Of a stretch of DNA of 64,000 bases, positions 1-7,887 are shown piece after piece. The stretch lies in the NCBI RefSeq assembly GCF_901538265.1, contig NZ_LR593886.1, forward strand, positions 1,860,001 through 1,924,000, read 5' to 3'. Made by a program: the position numbers and the translations under genes. The notes beneath the pieces were generated by a model. It searched no databases. It saw only the letters and a program-made list of their open reading frames with translations, and had not been told where the DNA came from. This stretch comes from Gemmata massiliana (GTDB taxonomy: Bacteria; Planctomycetota; Planctomycetia; Gemmatales; Gemmataceae). Numbering within the stretch: the first letter of the stretch is position 1; each line of letters starts with the position of its first letter.

Positions 1-1
1 C

Positions 2-1306
2 CAGGACGCCGCACGCGATAGCTTGCGCGAAGACCCCGAGCGCGTCTTCGATGCGTTCATCGACCCGCTGCGCACGCGCACGCCGTCCGGCGGGCGACTG
101 GACGCCACGTCCGCGTGCGCGGTCCTCGACCAGCTCATCAAACTGATCGGCAAGCCGGACTGCGAGAACGACCCGCAACCGAGTTCGCTCCAGGCCGCGA
201 TGAGCATCCGGTTCGAGACACTGGTGAAGGAAACCGAGGGGCACATCTCGGTAATGGCCGCGACGTTCCTGGAGGTGCCCCAGTACCGCTTGCCGGGCGC
301 GGAAGAAGCCGTGCGGCAGATGAGCGAGAAGCTTAAGACGCAGGTGGACACGCTGGAGCCGGTGCGCGTCGACCTCGACAAGGACGTGCGCGCGATCTAC
401 GCCCGCCTGTTCCACGCGATCGGCGGGTTGGGCGGCACGGGCATCGGCGCGATGGCGACGCGCAAAGCGAACGCCACGGACGTTATTGACCTGCTCCGCG
501 TGTACGCCAAGAAGCGCCTGCAACTGCACGTGCTCGACCTGGCACTGTCCGTGTTTCGCAAGCTCGCGGGTAACGCCCCCGAGTACCTGCGCGAGATCAA
601 CTTCTGCCGGTCCACGCTGGGCGAGATGCACGCGGCCCTCACGAAACTCGGCGCGTCGGGCAACGTGGACGCTTCGCCGGGCAAGTTGATCCTCCCGGAC
701 GGGTGCAAGAACCTGGACGAGGCCGCCGACCAGTTCCTCGCCGCGCTCGCGCCCGAAGACCTGCTCGCGTTCGACCAGTCGCTCCAGAAGGACATCACGC
801 GCAAGTTCCGCGGGCTGGGGAACGTGTGCCTCAAGCCGCTCGAAAAGGGGCCGGTGTTCCGCGACATGCTGTTGAACAAGGCCCGCGAGTTCCTTGACGC
901 GCGCCTTGATCACTCCGACCCGGCAATGGTGTTCTTCCGCTCGCGCTCGGAAAACGGGACCGCGCAACCGCTACTGGGTGAGGCGTTTGAAGAGGCGGCG
1001 CCGGACCTTGTACCGAACGTGTACCCGCGGCCCTACGAGATGGTGGTGCTGGCCGCCCCGACCGGGGTCGACGGGGAGCGGTTGCAGGAACTCGCTAAAG
1101 TCGTGCTCCCCAATACGGAGTTCGTCGGCGCGCCGTTACCGGACGACATTTGCTTCTACCGCGAGTTCCCGCAACTCACGCTGACGGACCTCCCGCAGTT
1201 GGGCGATTACGCGCGCGAAGCGTACCAGCTCATGAAGGCGGCTGGGAACGCATCGCACTCGCGCGTGGATGTACCCTGGCAGTCGCCGGGAATGTCCGGA
1301 ATGTAG
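2..1306 (+). CDS. C-terminal part of an uncharacterised protein (5' partial)
   Basis: The reading frame is open to the first base of the window, so this is the C-terminal part of a longer protein; a TTG at 23 is available but there is no reason to prefer it. About 434 residues are visible. They are soluble and mostly helical in appearance, with no signal peptide, membrane segment or cysteine motif that I recognise. The C-terminus is rich in conserved-looking aromatic and acidic positions (DDICFYREFPQL near residue 380). I do not recognise the family. A weak possibility is the C-terminal region of the large tubulin-like-domain proteins of planctomycetes, but nothing visible here proves it. The gene ends 394 bp before the next gene on the same strand. 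Confidence 0.7.
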   Translation, partial: QDAARDSLREDPERVFDAFIDPLRTRTPSGGRLDATSACAVLDQLIKLIGKPDCENDPQPSSLQAAMSIRFETLVKETEGHISVMAATFLEVPQYRLPGAEEAVRQMSEKLKTQVDTLEPVRVDLDKDVRAIYARLFHAIGGLGGTGIGAMATRKANATDVIDLLRVYAKKRLQLHVLDLALSVFRKLAGNAPEYLREINFCRSTLGEMHAALTKLGASGNVDASPGKLILPDGCKNLDEAADQFLAALAPEDLLAFDQSLQKDITRKFRGLGNVCLKPLEKGPVFRDMLLNKAREFLDARLDHSDPAMVFFRSRSENGTAQPLLGEAFEEAAPDLVPNVYPRPYEMVVLAAPTGVDGERLQELAKVVLPNTEFVGAPLPDDICFYREFPQLTLTDLPQLGDYAREAYQLMKAAGNASHSRVDVPWQSPGMSGM

Positions 1307-1700
1307 GAACCGTTCCTCGCTGTTCGTCCTCTCCGGGTCTGTATCTTTCACGTCAAAACCAACGATGGTATTTAGCCGCGTTCTCAACGCGGCCGGTGAC
1401 TGATCCGCGACGGGCCGATAATCTGCCCCCACATCCATCTAAGTCGTCTTTGCCTGCTCGACCCACCCTAGACACTCATCAGAAATCCGGTCGAACCGAC
1501 CATTCCGGCATCGGTCGCTCGTAACAATTCGCGACCGTCCACTTTTTGACAACTCATCGAGCGAGGTTGGGGATCTCTGGCGGTTGACCGTCGATCCGGA
1601 ACTTGGGGTGTTGCGGGGTTGGGGAATTTGGTAGACGTCCCGGCGAATTAAACGGGTCCGACCACGACGGGAGGATCTGAGCCCTGCGCGAGGGTTTAAG
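1307..1700. other. Intergenic region, no gene seen
   Basis: This 394-bp gap holds only short open frames that look like chance frames in GC-rich DNA. It contains one small hairpin just after the upstream stop codon (listed separately) and presumably the promoter of the DUF1549/DUF1501 pair. I could not identify a promoter with confidence. Confidence 0.5.
1375..1393 (+). terminator. Possible hairpin terminator
   Basis: GCCGCGTT pairs perfectly with AACGCGGC across a 3-nt loop, about 70 nt after the stop codon of the upstream gene. There is no T-run after it, so an intrinsic terminator is only a possibility. Confidence 0.3.
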
Positions 1701-3986
1701 GTGAAGCTAATCGCCAAGAAGCGGTTCCTGATCCTCTTGGCTCTCGTTCTGGGGCTGGGCGGAACGTTTGCGGCGGTTCGTGCAACCAAAGGCAAGCCCC
1801 GGCGGGCCAAGAAGTCCGCGACGGTCGACTACGCCAAACAGATCAAGCCGATCCTGGCCGCACACTGTTACGAGTGCCACGGGGCTGGGCGGAGCGAAGC
1901 GGGGCTGCGCCTCGACACCGTCGCCGGGATCCGGAAGGGCGGCAACAGTGGCGGTATCATCGTGCCCGGGAACAGCGCGAACAGCCTGCTTGTCAGCGTC
2001 ATCTGCGGGGCGGAAGACGGCACCGTGATGCCCCCGTCGGGCGACCCGATCGGTGACGACAAGGTCGCGCTCATCCGGGCTTGGATCGACAAGGGAGCGG
2101 CGCTCCCGGACGAGGGCGATCCGGAGCCCGAGTCCGCACCCAAGCCCCTCAGCCACTGGGCGTTTCGTCCGCCCGTCGCACCGGCCTTTCCCGCCGCGCA
2201 CGCGGGGCCGCGCGGGAGAAATCCGATCGACACCCTCCTCGCCGAGGCCCGCGAAGCGCACGGGTTGAGTGCGCTCGGCCCGGCGACCAAGCCCGTCCTA
2301 CTGCGCCGCGTCGCACTCGACCTCACCGGCCTGCCGCCGACCCGCGAGGAGCTGGACGTGTTCGTGGCGGACGATTCGACGAACGCCTACGAGAAGGTCG
2401 TGGACCGGTACCTCGCTTCGCCCGCATACGGGCAACGGTGGGCGCGGCACTGGATGGACGTCTGGCGGTACTCTGATGCGGACGGCCGGAAGGCGAAGGC
2501 CGACGTGTGGTGGAGCAGCCCTCACCTCTGGCGGTGGCGCGACTGGATCGTCGATTCGCTCAACGCCGACGCCGGCTACGATCGCATGGTCCAGGAGATG
2601 CTGGCCGGCGACGAACTCGCCCCGGGGAACCCGCGCGCGGTCGCGGCCACGGGGTTCCTCGTGCGCAACTGGTTCAAGCTCGACCGGAACATCTGGCTCG
2701 GCAACACCGTCGAGCACACGGGCAAAGCGTTCCTCGGGTTGTCGATCGGGTGCGCGAAGTGCCACGACCACAAGTTCGATCCGATCAGCCAGAAGGAGTA
2801 CTACCAGTTCCGGGCGATCTTCGAGCCCCACGACGTGCGCACCGAGGACGTGGCGGGGGAGTCCGGACCCGCGGCCCACGTCGCACGGGCCTACGACGCC
2901 CGACCGGACGAGCCGACCTGGGTGTTCGTCCGCGGTGACGTGAAGTCGCCGGACAAGACCGCGAGTATGCAGCCCGGGGTACCCGCCGCGCTGGGCCAAC
3001 TCGGTGCGATTTCGGCCCCCCAGGGCTCGACCGGTCGGCGGCTTGCCCTGGCCCGGTGGCTCGTGAGCCGGCAGAACCCGCTCGCCGCTCGCGTCGCCGT
3101 CAACCACGTCTGGGCGCGGCACTTCGGGCGCCCGCTCGTCGAGAGCGTCACGGACTTCGGGCTCCGGGCCCCGGCCCCGGAGCAGCAGCGGACACTCGAC
3201 TGGCTCGCGGTCGAGTTTATGGAACACGGGTGGAGCATGAAGCACCTCCACCGGTTAATCGTGAAGTCCGAAGCGTACCGGATGCGGTCCTCGCTCCGCG
3301 ACGCGCCGCCGCAGAATATTGAGGCGGACCCGGACAACCGGTTCTACTGGCGCGCGAACGCGCGGCGGATGGAAGCGGAGGTCGTGCGCGACTCGCTACT
3401 CTGGCTCGCGGGCGCGCTCGAGCCGAGCGCGGGCGGCCCGCCCGTCGACCCCGCCCTCGGCACCACCACCGGGCGCCGGAGCCTGTACTACCGGTACTCG
3501 CGCGAGGACAAGATGGAGTTCCTCACCGTGTTCGACGCACCCGGCGTGGAAGAGTGCTACCGGCGGCAGCAGAGCATCGTTCCGCAACAAGCCCTGGCAC
3601 TGGAGAACAGTGAGTTCGTCTGGGACCAGGCCCGACGGATCGCGCGCCGGCTCGAGGCCACGAACCTCTCGAACTTCGTCGCCGTGGCGTTCGAGCACAT
3701 TCTGAACCGCCCGCCGGAACCCGGTGAGGCTGCGGCCTGCGAGCAGTTCCTGGCACGGCAAGAAGCGCTCCTCTCGTCCCCCGAGAAGCTCACGCCGCTG
3801 CCGCCCGTGCCGCCCCCGGCTCCCGTGGACCCCGAGGTTGCCAAACGGGTGCCGGGATTGCCGCTCGTACTGGGCACCGCGAAGCCCCTCGCGCCGGTCG
3901 CCCCCGGTCCGGCCGCTGCGAGCCGGGCTCGCGAGTACCTCATTCACGCGCTGTTGAACCACAACGACTTCATCACCGTCCGCTGA
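1701..3986 (+). CDS. PSCyt1/DUF1549/DUF1553 planctomycete cytochrome-type protein
   Basis: Start is GTG 1701, with an AGGG Shine-Dalgarno at 1691-1694. Residues 1-30 form a signal anchor (two Lys, then a hydrophobic stretch). A planctomycete cytochrome c domain follows (about 35-115) with heme motif CYECH at 56-60 and a later MPP region that could supply the Met ligand. DUF1549 covers roughly residues 165-370 and includes a second motif, CAKCH at 351-355, followed by DHKFDPISQKEYY, the family hallmark. DUF1553 fills the rest to about 755. At 761 residues the length is normal or slightly short for the family. The family is greatly expanded in planctomycetes and usually sits beside a DUF1501 gene, as here (14 nt gap). 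It is periplasmic or membrane-associated; the substrate is unknown, and a link to polymer or sulfated-sugar breakdown is only suggested by context in other genomes. Confidence 0.93.
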   Translation: MKLIAKKRFLILLALVLGLGGTFAAVRATKGKPRRAKKSATVDYAKQIKPILAAHCYECHGAGRSEAGLRLDTVAGIRKGGNSGGIIVPGNSANSLLVSVICGAEDGTVMPPSGDPIGDDKVALIRAWIDKGAALPDEGDPEPESAPKPLSHWAFRPPVAPAFPAAHAGPRGRNPIDTLLAEAREAHGLSALGPATKPVLLRRVALDLTGLPPTREELDVFVADDSTNAYEKVVDRYLASPAYGQRWARHWMDVWRYSDADGRKAKADVWWSSPHLWRWRDWIVDSLNADAGYDRMVQEMLAGDELAPGNPRAVAATGFLVRNWFKLDRNIWLGNTVEHTGKAFLGLSIGCAKCHDHKFDPISQKEYYQFRAIFEPHDVRTEDVAGESGPAAHVARAYDARPDEPTWVFVRGDVKSPDKTASMQPGVPAALGQLGAISAPQGSTGRRLALARWLVSRQNPLAARVAVNHVWARHFGRPLVESVTDFGLRAPAPEQQRTLDWLAVEFMEHGWSMKHLHRLIVKSEAYRMRSSLRDAPPQNIEADPDNRFYWRANARRMEAEVVRDSLLWLAGALEPSAGGPPVDPALGTTTGRRSLYYRYSREDKMEFLTVFDAPGVEECYRRQQSIVPQQALALENSEFVWDQARRIARRLEATNLSNFVAVAFEHILNRPPEPGEAAACEQFLARQEALLSSPEKLTPLPPVPPPAPVDPEVAKRVPGLPLVLGTAKPLAPVAPGPAAASRAREYLIHALLNHNDFITVR

Positions 3987-4000
3987 GCAGGAGTTTGCTG

Positions 4001-5491
4001 ATGGCAGCCGCACACAACTGGTCCGCGGGGCGCCCGGTGAACCGGCGGCGGTTCCTCTCGGACCTCGGCATGGGGTTCACCGGTACGGTCCTCGGTACCA
4101 TGCTGTTCGAGGACGGCATCGCCAAGGAACCCGCCGCCGCAGCGAAGGCCCCGGCCAAGAACGTGATCTGGCTGTTCATGCTCGGCGGCGCGAGCCACAT
4201 TGAGACGTTCGACCCGAAGCCCGCGCTGACGAAGTACGCGGACAAGACGATCGCCGAGACGCCGTTCGAGAAGGTGATTCGGGAACCGCGGGTGACGAAG
4301 AACTTCCGGATGTTCGCCGGTTCCGCCCGGCTCGCAACGAAGATCCTGCGCCCGCAGGTGGGCTTCCAGAAGCGGGGCAAATGTGGCACGGAGGTGTGCG
4401 ACTGGCTCCCCCACGTCGGCGGGTGCGCGGACGACATCGCGGTCGTTCGGTCGCTGTGGACGACGGACTTCAGTCACACGTCGCAGATGCTGTTCCACAC
4501 GGGCCGGATCATCATCGACGGCCGGGAGCCGTGTCTCGGCTCGTGGGCGCACTATGGGCTGGGCACCCTGAACCGCGACCTGCCGAAGTTCGTCGTCATG
4601 GGCCGGCCGCCGAGCGACTTCGGGGGCGGGTACGCATCGCACCAGGCGAGTTCCCTCGGGCCGGAGTACGACGGGGTTCCCATCGAGGTGGAACCGGACC
4701 GCGCGGTTCCGTACCCGCCCCGGGGCAAGGGGCTTACCCGTGAGGCGCAGAAGGCGGAATTCGAGCTCGTCGGTGAACTGAACCGCATGGCCGCAGTCGA
4801 GTACCCGGCGGACCCGCAACTCCAGGCCCGCATCAAGAGCTACGAGTTGGCGTTCCGGATGCAGGCCTCGCTCCCGGACCTCGTCTCGTTGAACGACGAG
4901 ACCCGCGAGACGAAGGCGCTCTACGGTCTCGACGACGCGGTTACCGCGCCGTTCGGTCGGCAGTGCCTCGCGGCCCGCAAGCTCGTCGAGCGCGGGGTAC
5001 GGTTCGTCCAGATCTACCACGGCGGTGCGGCGGACGACGACAACGGCCTTTGGGACTCGCACCAGGAGCTGCGGCGCCTGACCGCTCAGCGGTGCCGCGA
5101 GGTGGACCAGCCGATCGCGGGGCTGCTGAAAGACCTGAAGCGCCGCGGGATGCTCGACAGCACGTTGGTCGTTTGGGCGACCGAATTCGGCCGCACGCCG
5201 AACGTCGAGCCGCGACCGGACGGCGAGAAGGACAGTGAAGAACTGCGCGGCCGGGACCACCACATCTACGGGTTCTCTTGCTGGCTCGCCGGGGGCGGTA
5301 TCAAGGGCGGCGTGGTCCACGGGGCGACGGATGAAATCGGGTTCCACGCGGTCGAGGACCGGCACTACGTCACTGATATCCACGCGACCATCCTGCACCA
5401 ACTCGGCCTCTCTCCCCAGAAACTCGAACTTCCGGGGCGCCGGCGCCTCGACCTCGAGCGCGGCAAACCGATAACCGAAATCATCGCGTAA
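4001..5491 (+). CDS. DUF1501 family secreted protein (sulfatase/phosphatase-like fold)
   Basis: The ATG at 4001 is preferred over the upstream TTG because a strong AGGAG (3989-3993) lies 7 nt before it. The N-terminus carries a Tat signal: NRRRFLSDLG at about residues 15-24, then a hydrophobic stretch. The 496-residue protein then matches the DUF1501 pattern (MLGGASHIETFDPKP; VDQPIAGLLKDL; WATEFGRTPNVE; GRDHH near residue 420). DUF1501 proteins have an alkaline-phosphatase/sulfatase-like fold, but their reaction is not established. The gene follows the DUF1549/DUF1553 gene by 14 nt and the pair is almost certainly one operon, the standard planctomycete arrangement. Function beyond export and a hydrolase-like fold is unknown. 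Confidence 0.93.
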   Translation: MAAAHNWSAGRPVNRRRFLSDLGMGFTGTVLGTMLFEDGIAKEPAAAAKAPAKNVIWLFMLGGASHIETFDPKPALTKYADKTIAETPFEKVIREPRVTKNFRMFAGSARLATKILRPQVGFQKRGKCGTEVCDWLPHVGGCADDIAVVRSLWTTDFSHTSQMLFHTGRIIIDGREPCLGSWAHYGLGTLNRDLPKFVVMGRPPSDFGGGYASHQASSLGPEYDGVPIEVEPDRAVPYPPRGKGLTREAQKAEFELVGELNRMAAVEYPADPQLQARIKSYELAFRMQASLPDLVSLNDETRETKALYGLDDAVTAPFGRQCLAARKLVERGVRFVQIYHGGAADDDNGLWDSHQELRRLTAQRCREVDQPIAGLLKDLKRRGMLDSTLVVWATEFGRTPNVEPRPDGEKDSEELRGRDHHIYGFSCWLAGGGIKGGVVHGATDEIGFHAVEDRHYVTDIHATILHQLGLSPQKLELPGRRRLDLERGKPITEIIA

Positions 5492-5725
5492 CGTTCATCA
5501 TGCGTTGCGGCCGAGCAATCATACCGAATCTCACAAATGTGTAACGCTGTGGTAGCATGGGAGGTGTTAATTGGTAATTCGATTGTTAATATATTCTTTC
5601 TAATGGTAAATTTGATTTATCAGGATCTTTGCGCATTACCCGCTTATAAACACCCGTAGTTCATCCAGCGTTTGGCGAACAGCAAGTGCCCGCGAGCGGG
5701 TGGAGTTGTTCTGGGGCCGCGGGCG
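5492..5725. other. AT-rich intergenic segment
   Basis: Positions about 5560-5640 are strikingly AT-rich against the GC-rich background, with TTAATATATTC-type runs. It precedes the phosphatase-like gene and may be its promoter region or a small insertion. No gene or clear inverted repeat was seen. Confidence 0.5.
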
Positions 5726-6145
5726 ATGCGTCAAATCTCGGGATACTCGCTGTGGGTCGGAAGGGTCGCGGACATACGCGACCTCCGCGGTGTGTTGTCT
5801 GCGGGTATCGAAGCGGTCGTTGATCTCGCGCTGAACGAGCCTGTGGCATTGGTCACACGCGAACTGGTGTATTGCCGGTTCCCGCTCGTTGATGGCGCGG
5901 GTAATCCGTTCTGGGGGCTGTGTGCCGCAGTGGAGGCGGTCGCCGGGTTCGTGCGTGTCGAGGTGCCCACGCTCGTTTTCTGTGGGGCCGGGATGAGTCG
6001 ATCGCTGACGGTTGCTGCGGCCGGACTCGCACTGGCGGGTAACCGCTTGCCAGGAGATTGCTTGCAGCTCGTGACGGCTACGGGGCCGCACGACGTTTCG
6101 GTCGGTTTGTGGAACGACATTGTGGAAACACTTCGACGGGACTGA
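5726..6145 (+). CDS. Small dual-specificity/tyrosine phosphatase-like protein
   Basis: The ATG at 5726 begins a compact 139-residue protein; the open frame extends upstream to a TTG at 5672, but that stretch lacks homology-like features. The key motif is the CX5R signature CGAGMSRS, with Cys86 as the expected thiol nucleophile and Arg92 as the phosphate-binding residue, followed by a helix (LTVAAAGLAL). Upstream, DIRDLRGVLSAGIEAVVDLA resembles the early beta-strand region of dual-specificity phosphatases. No signal peptide or membrane segment is visible, so it is probably cytoplasmic. It stands alone, 76 nt before the DUF1015 gene. The substrate cannot be told from the sequence; a role in reversing Ser/Thr/Tyr phosphorylation is plausible because a PknB-type kinase lies about 2 kb away. 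Confidence 0.75.
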   Translation: MRQISGYSLWVGRVADIRDLRGVLSAGIEAVVDLALNEPVALVTRELVYCRFPLVDGAGNPFWGLCAAVEAVAGFVRVEVPTLVFCGAGMSRSLTVAAAGLALAGNRLPGDCLQLVTATGPHDVSVGLWNDIVETLRRD

Positions 6146-6221
6146 TCGCGTTTCCTCCGCTTCCGCGCAAGATCAGTACAATGATTTCTATTCTCTTTCG
6201 CGGGGTAGGAGCGTTTTTGCA

Positions 6222-7526
6222 ATGGCTGATATTCGAGGATTTCGTGGGTTCCGGTACGATTTGGGCTCCGTTGGGACGCTCTCCGATGTGGTCGCGCCGC
6301 CGTACGACGTGATCGATCCCGCGCTCCAGCAGAAACTCTACGACAGCAGCCCGTACAACGCGATCCGCCTCGAACTCACCCGCGACGAACCGGGCGACGA
6401 CGAGCAAACGAACAAGTACACCCGCGCCGGCAACACCCTCCGCGAATGGGTCGTCGAGAACGCCGTGCGCCAGGACACGGCGCGCGGGCTGTACGTGTAC
6501 GAGCAGGAATACACGGTCGAGGGGCAGACGTTCGTGCGCCGCGGGTTCCTGGCTCGCGTGCGGCTCGAACCGTTCGGGAGCGGGAAGATTTACCCGCACG
6601 AACAAACGATGTCCGGTCCGAAAGAGGACCGGCTGAAGCTCTACCGCGCGACCGGGTTCAACCTGTCGCCGATCTTCGGCCTGTACCCGGACGACGGCAC
6701 CGTGTTCGCGCCACTGGAGCAACTCATCCGCTCCGCGCCGCCGATCGTCGCGCGCGACCACCTCGGCGTCATTAACCGTCTGTGGGTGGTCACCGACTCC
6801 GCGACCATCAGCAAAGTGATCGGCGCGATGGGGCCGAAGCCGGTGTACATCGCGGACGGCCACCACCGGTACGAAACCGGTTTGAAGTACCTCGAAGAAC
6901 GGCGCGCGGCCGGTGAAGTGGCCGACGACGAGGCCGCGCCGAACTTCTGCTTGATGATGCTCGTCGGGATGAGCGACCCGGGCCTGCTCATTCTGCCGAC
7001 GCACCGGCTCGTGAGCGGGCTGGCCGCGGACCTCACCGCGCCGCAACTGGAGGGCGTGCTCGCGGAACACTTCGACGTCCTGGAGCGCACCGGTACGAAC
7101 GCGCAAGCCGCGTGGGAACACGTGCTGATGGACGGGTCGCAGTCCACGTTCGCGTTCGGGACCGTGGCCGACGGCCTGTGGACGGTCGCGAAGCTCCGCG
7201 ACAAGGACGTGATGGCGTCGCTGGCCCCGGACCAGAGCGAGGACTGGCGCGAACTGGGCGTGAGTATCCTGCACAAGCTCGTGCTCGATCGCTTGCTCCG
7301 GGACAAGATCGGCGGGACGCCAGTTTGCAAGTACGTTCACCTTCTGAGCGAGGTGACCGACGCGACCGCGAAGAAAGAGTGCCAGGTCGCGTGCCTCGTG
7401 CCGCCGGTGGGGATGGGGCACGTCGAGCAGATCTCGGAGCACGGCGAGAAGATGCCGCCGAAGTCGACGTACTTCTACCCGAAGCTGCTCACCGGGCTGG
7501 TGTTCAACTCGCTCAAGAAGGACTAA
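6222..7526 (+). CDS. DUF1015 domain-containing protein
   Basis: The ATG at 6222 gives the typical DUF1015 N-terminus (MADIRGFRGFRYD, then VVAPPYDVID), and GTAGGAG lies about 10 nt upstream. The frame is open back to 6120, but those residues are low in similarity to anything expected. The 434-residue length fits the family. Recognisable landmarks are SPYNAIRLEL (about residue 46), HEQTMSGPKEDRL (about 127), and the conserved YIADGHHRYETGLKY near 210. The protein is cytoplasmic with no membrane segment. DUF1015 members are widespread and have been linked to small-molecule kinase-like chemistry only weakly, so I give no reaction. The next gene starts 4 nt after its stop, so the two are probably co-transcribed. 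Confidence 0.9.
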   Translation: MADIRGFRGFRYDLGSVGTLSDVVAPPYDVIDPALQQKLYDSSPYNAIRLELTRDEPGDDEQTNKYTRAGNTLREWVVENAVRQDTARGLYVYEQEYTVEGQTFVRRGFLARVRLEPFGSGKIYPHEQTMSGPKEDRLKLYRATGFNLSPIFGLYPDDGTVFAPLEQLIRSAPPIVARDHLGVINRLWVVTDSATISKVIGAMGPKPVYIADGHHRYETGLKYLEERRAAGEVADDEAAPNFCLMMLVGMSDPGLLILPTHRLVSGLAADLTAPQLEGVLAEHFDVLERTGTNAQAAWEHVLMDGSQSTFAFGTVADGLWTVAKLRDKDVMASLAPDQSEDWRELGVSILHKLVLDRLLRDKIGGTPVCKYVHLLSEVTDATAKKECQVACLVPPVGMGHVEQISEHGEKMPPKSTYFYPKLLTGLVFNSLKKD

Positions 7527-7530
7527 AGCC

Positions 7531-7842
7531 GTGGCCCGCACGCGACCCGGCGCGCCGGACGAGGACGAAGACAACGAGTTCGACGGCGACGATTACGACG
7601 CCGAAACCGACTACGACCCGGAAGACCCGGAGACCTATCCGGCCGGGTTGTACGTCGACGACTCGCGCGCGTTCATACCGTGCCCGTACTGTCGCGCCGA
7701 GATCGACGACGAATCGGAGCAGTGCCCGAAGTGCGGGATGTTCATCTCCCGGGAAGACACACCGAGCGACCGAAAGTCGCCGGTGTGGATCGTACTCATG
7801 GTGCTCGCGCTGCTCGCGGTAATGGCAATGGCCCTGGGCTGA
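7531..7842 (+). CDS. Small zinc-ribbon, C-terminal membrane-anchored protein
   Basis: GTG start at 7531, 4 nt after the DUF1015 stop. The 103-residue product has a very acidic N-terminal half (many Asp/Glu), a zinc-ribbon motif CPYCRAEI...CPKCGM (two CXXC knuckles about 13 residues apart), and a single C-terminal hydrophobic helix (WIVLMVLALLAVMAMALG) ending almost at the stop. This is a tail-anchored small protein. Zinc-ribbon plus one-helix proteins of this size are common in planctomycetes and have no assigned function. The tight spacing suggests it is made with the DUF1015 protein. Confidence 0.8.
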   Translation: MARTRPGAPDEDEDNEFDGDDYDAETDYDPEDPETYPAGLYVDDSRAFIPCPYCRAEIDDESEQCPKCGMFISREDTPSDRKSPVWIVLMVLALLAVMAMALG

Positions 7843-7887
7843 ACCGGGCGTTTCAGATCACCGTTTGTCAGATCGCAATACGCACGT

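Noticed and set aside
6078..7574. 498-codon open frame antisense to the DUF1015 gene
   Set aside because: The sense strand matches DUF1015 along its length with a proper start and ribosome site; the antisense frame is compositionally biased noise.
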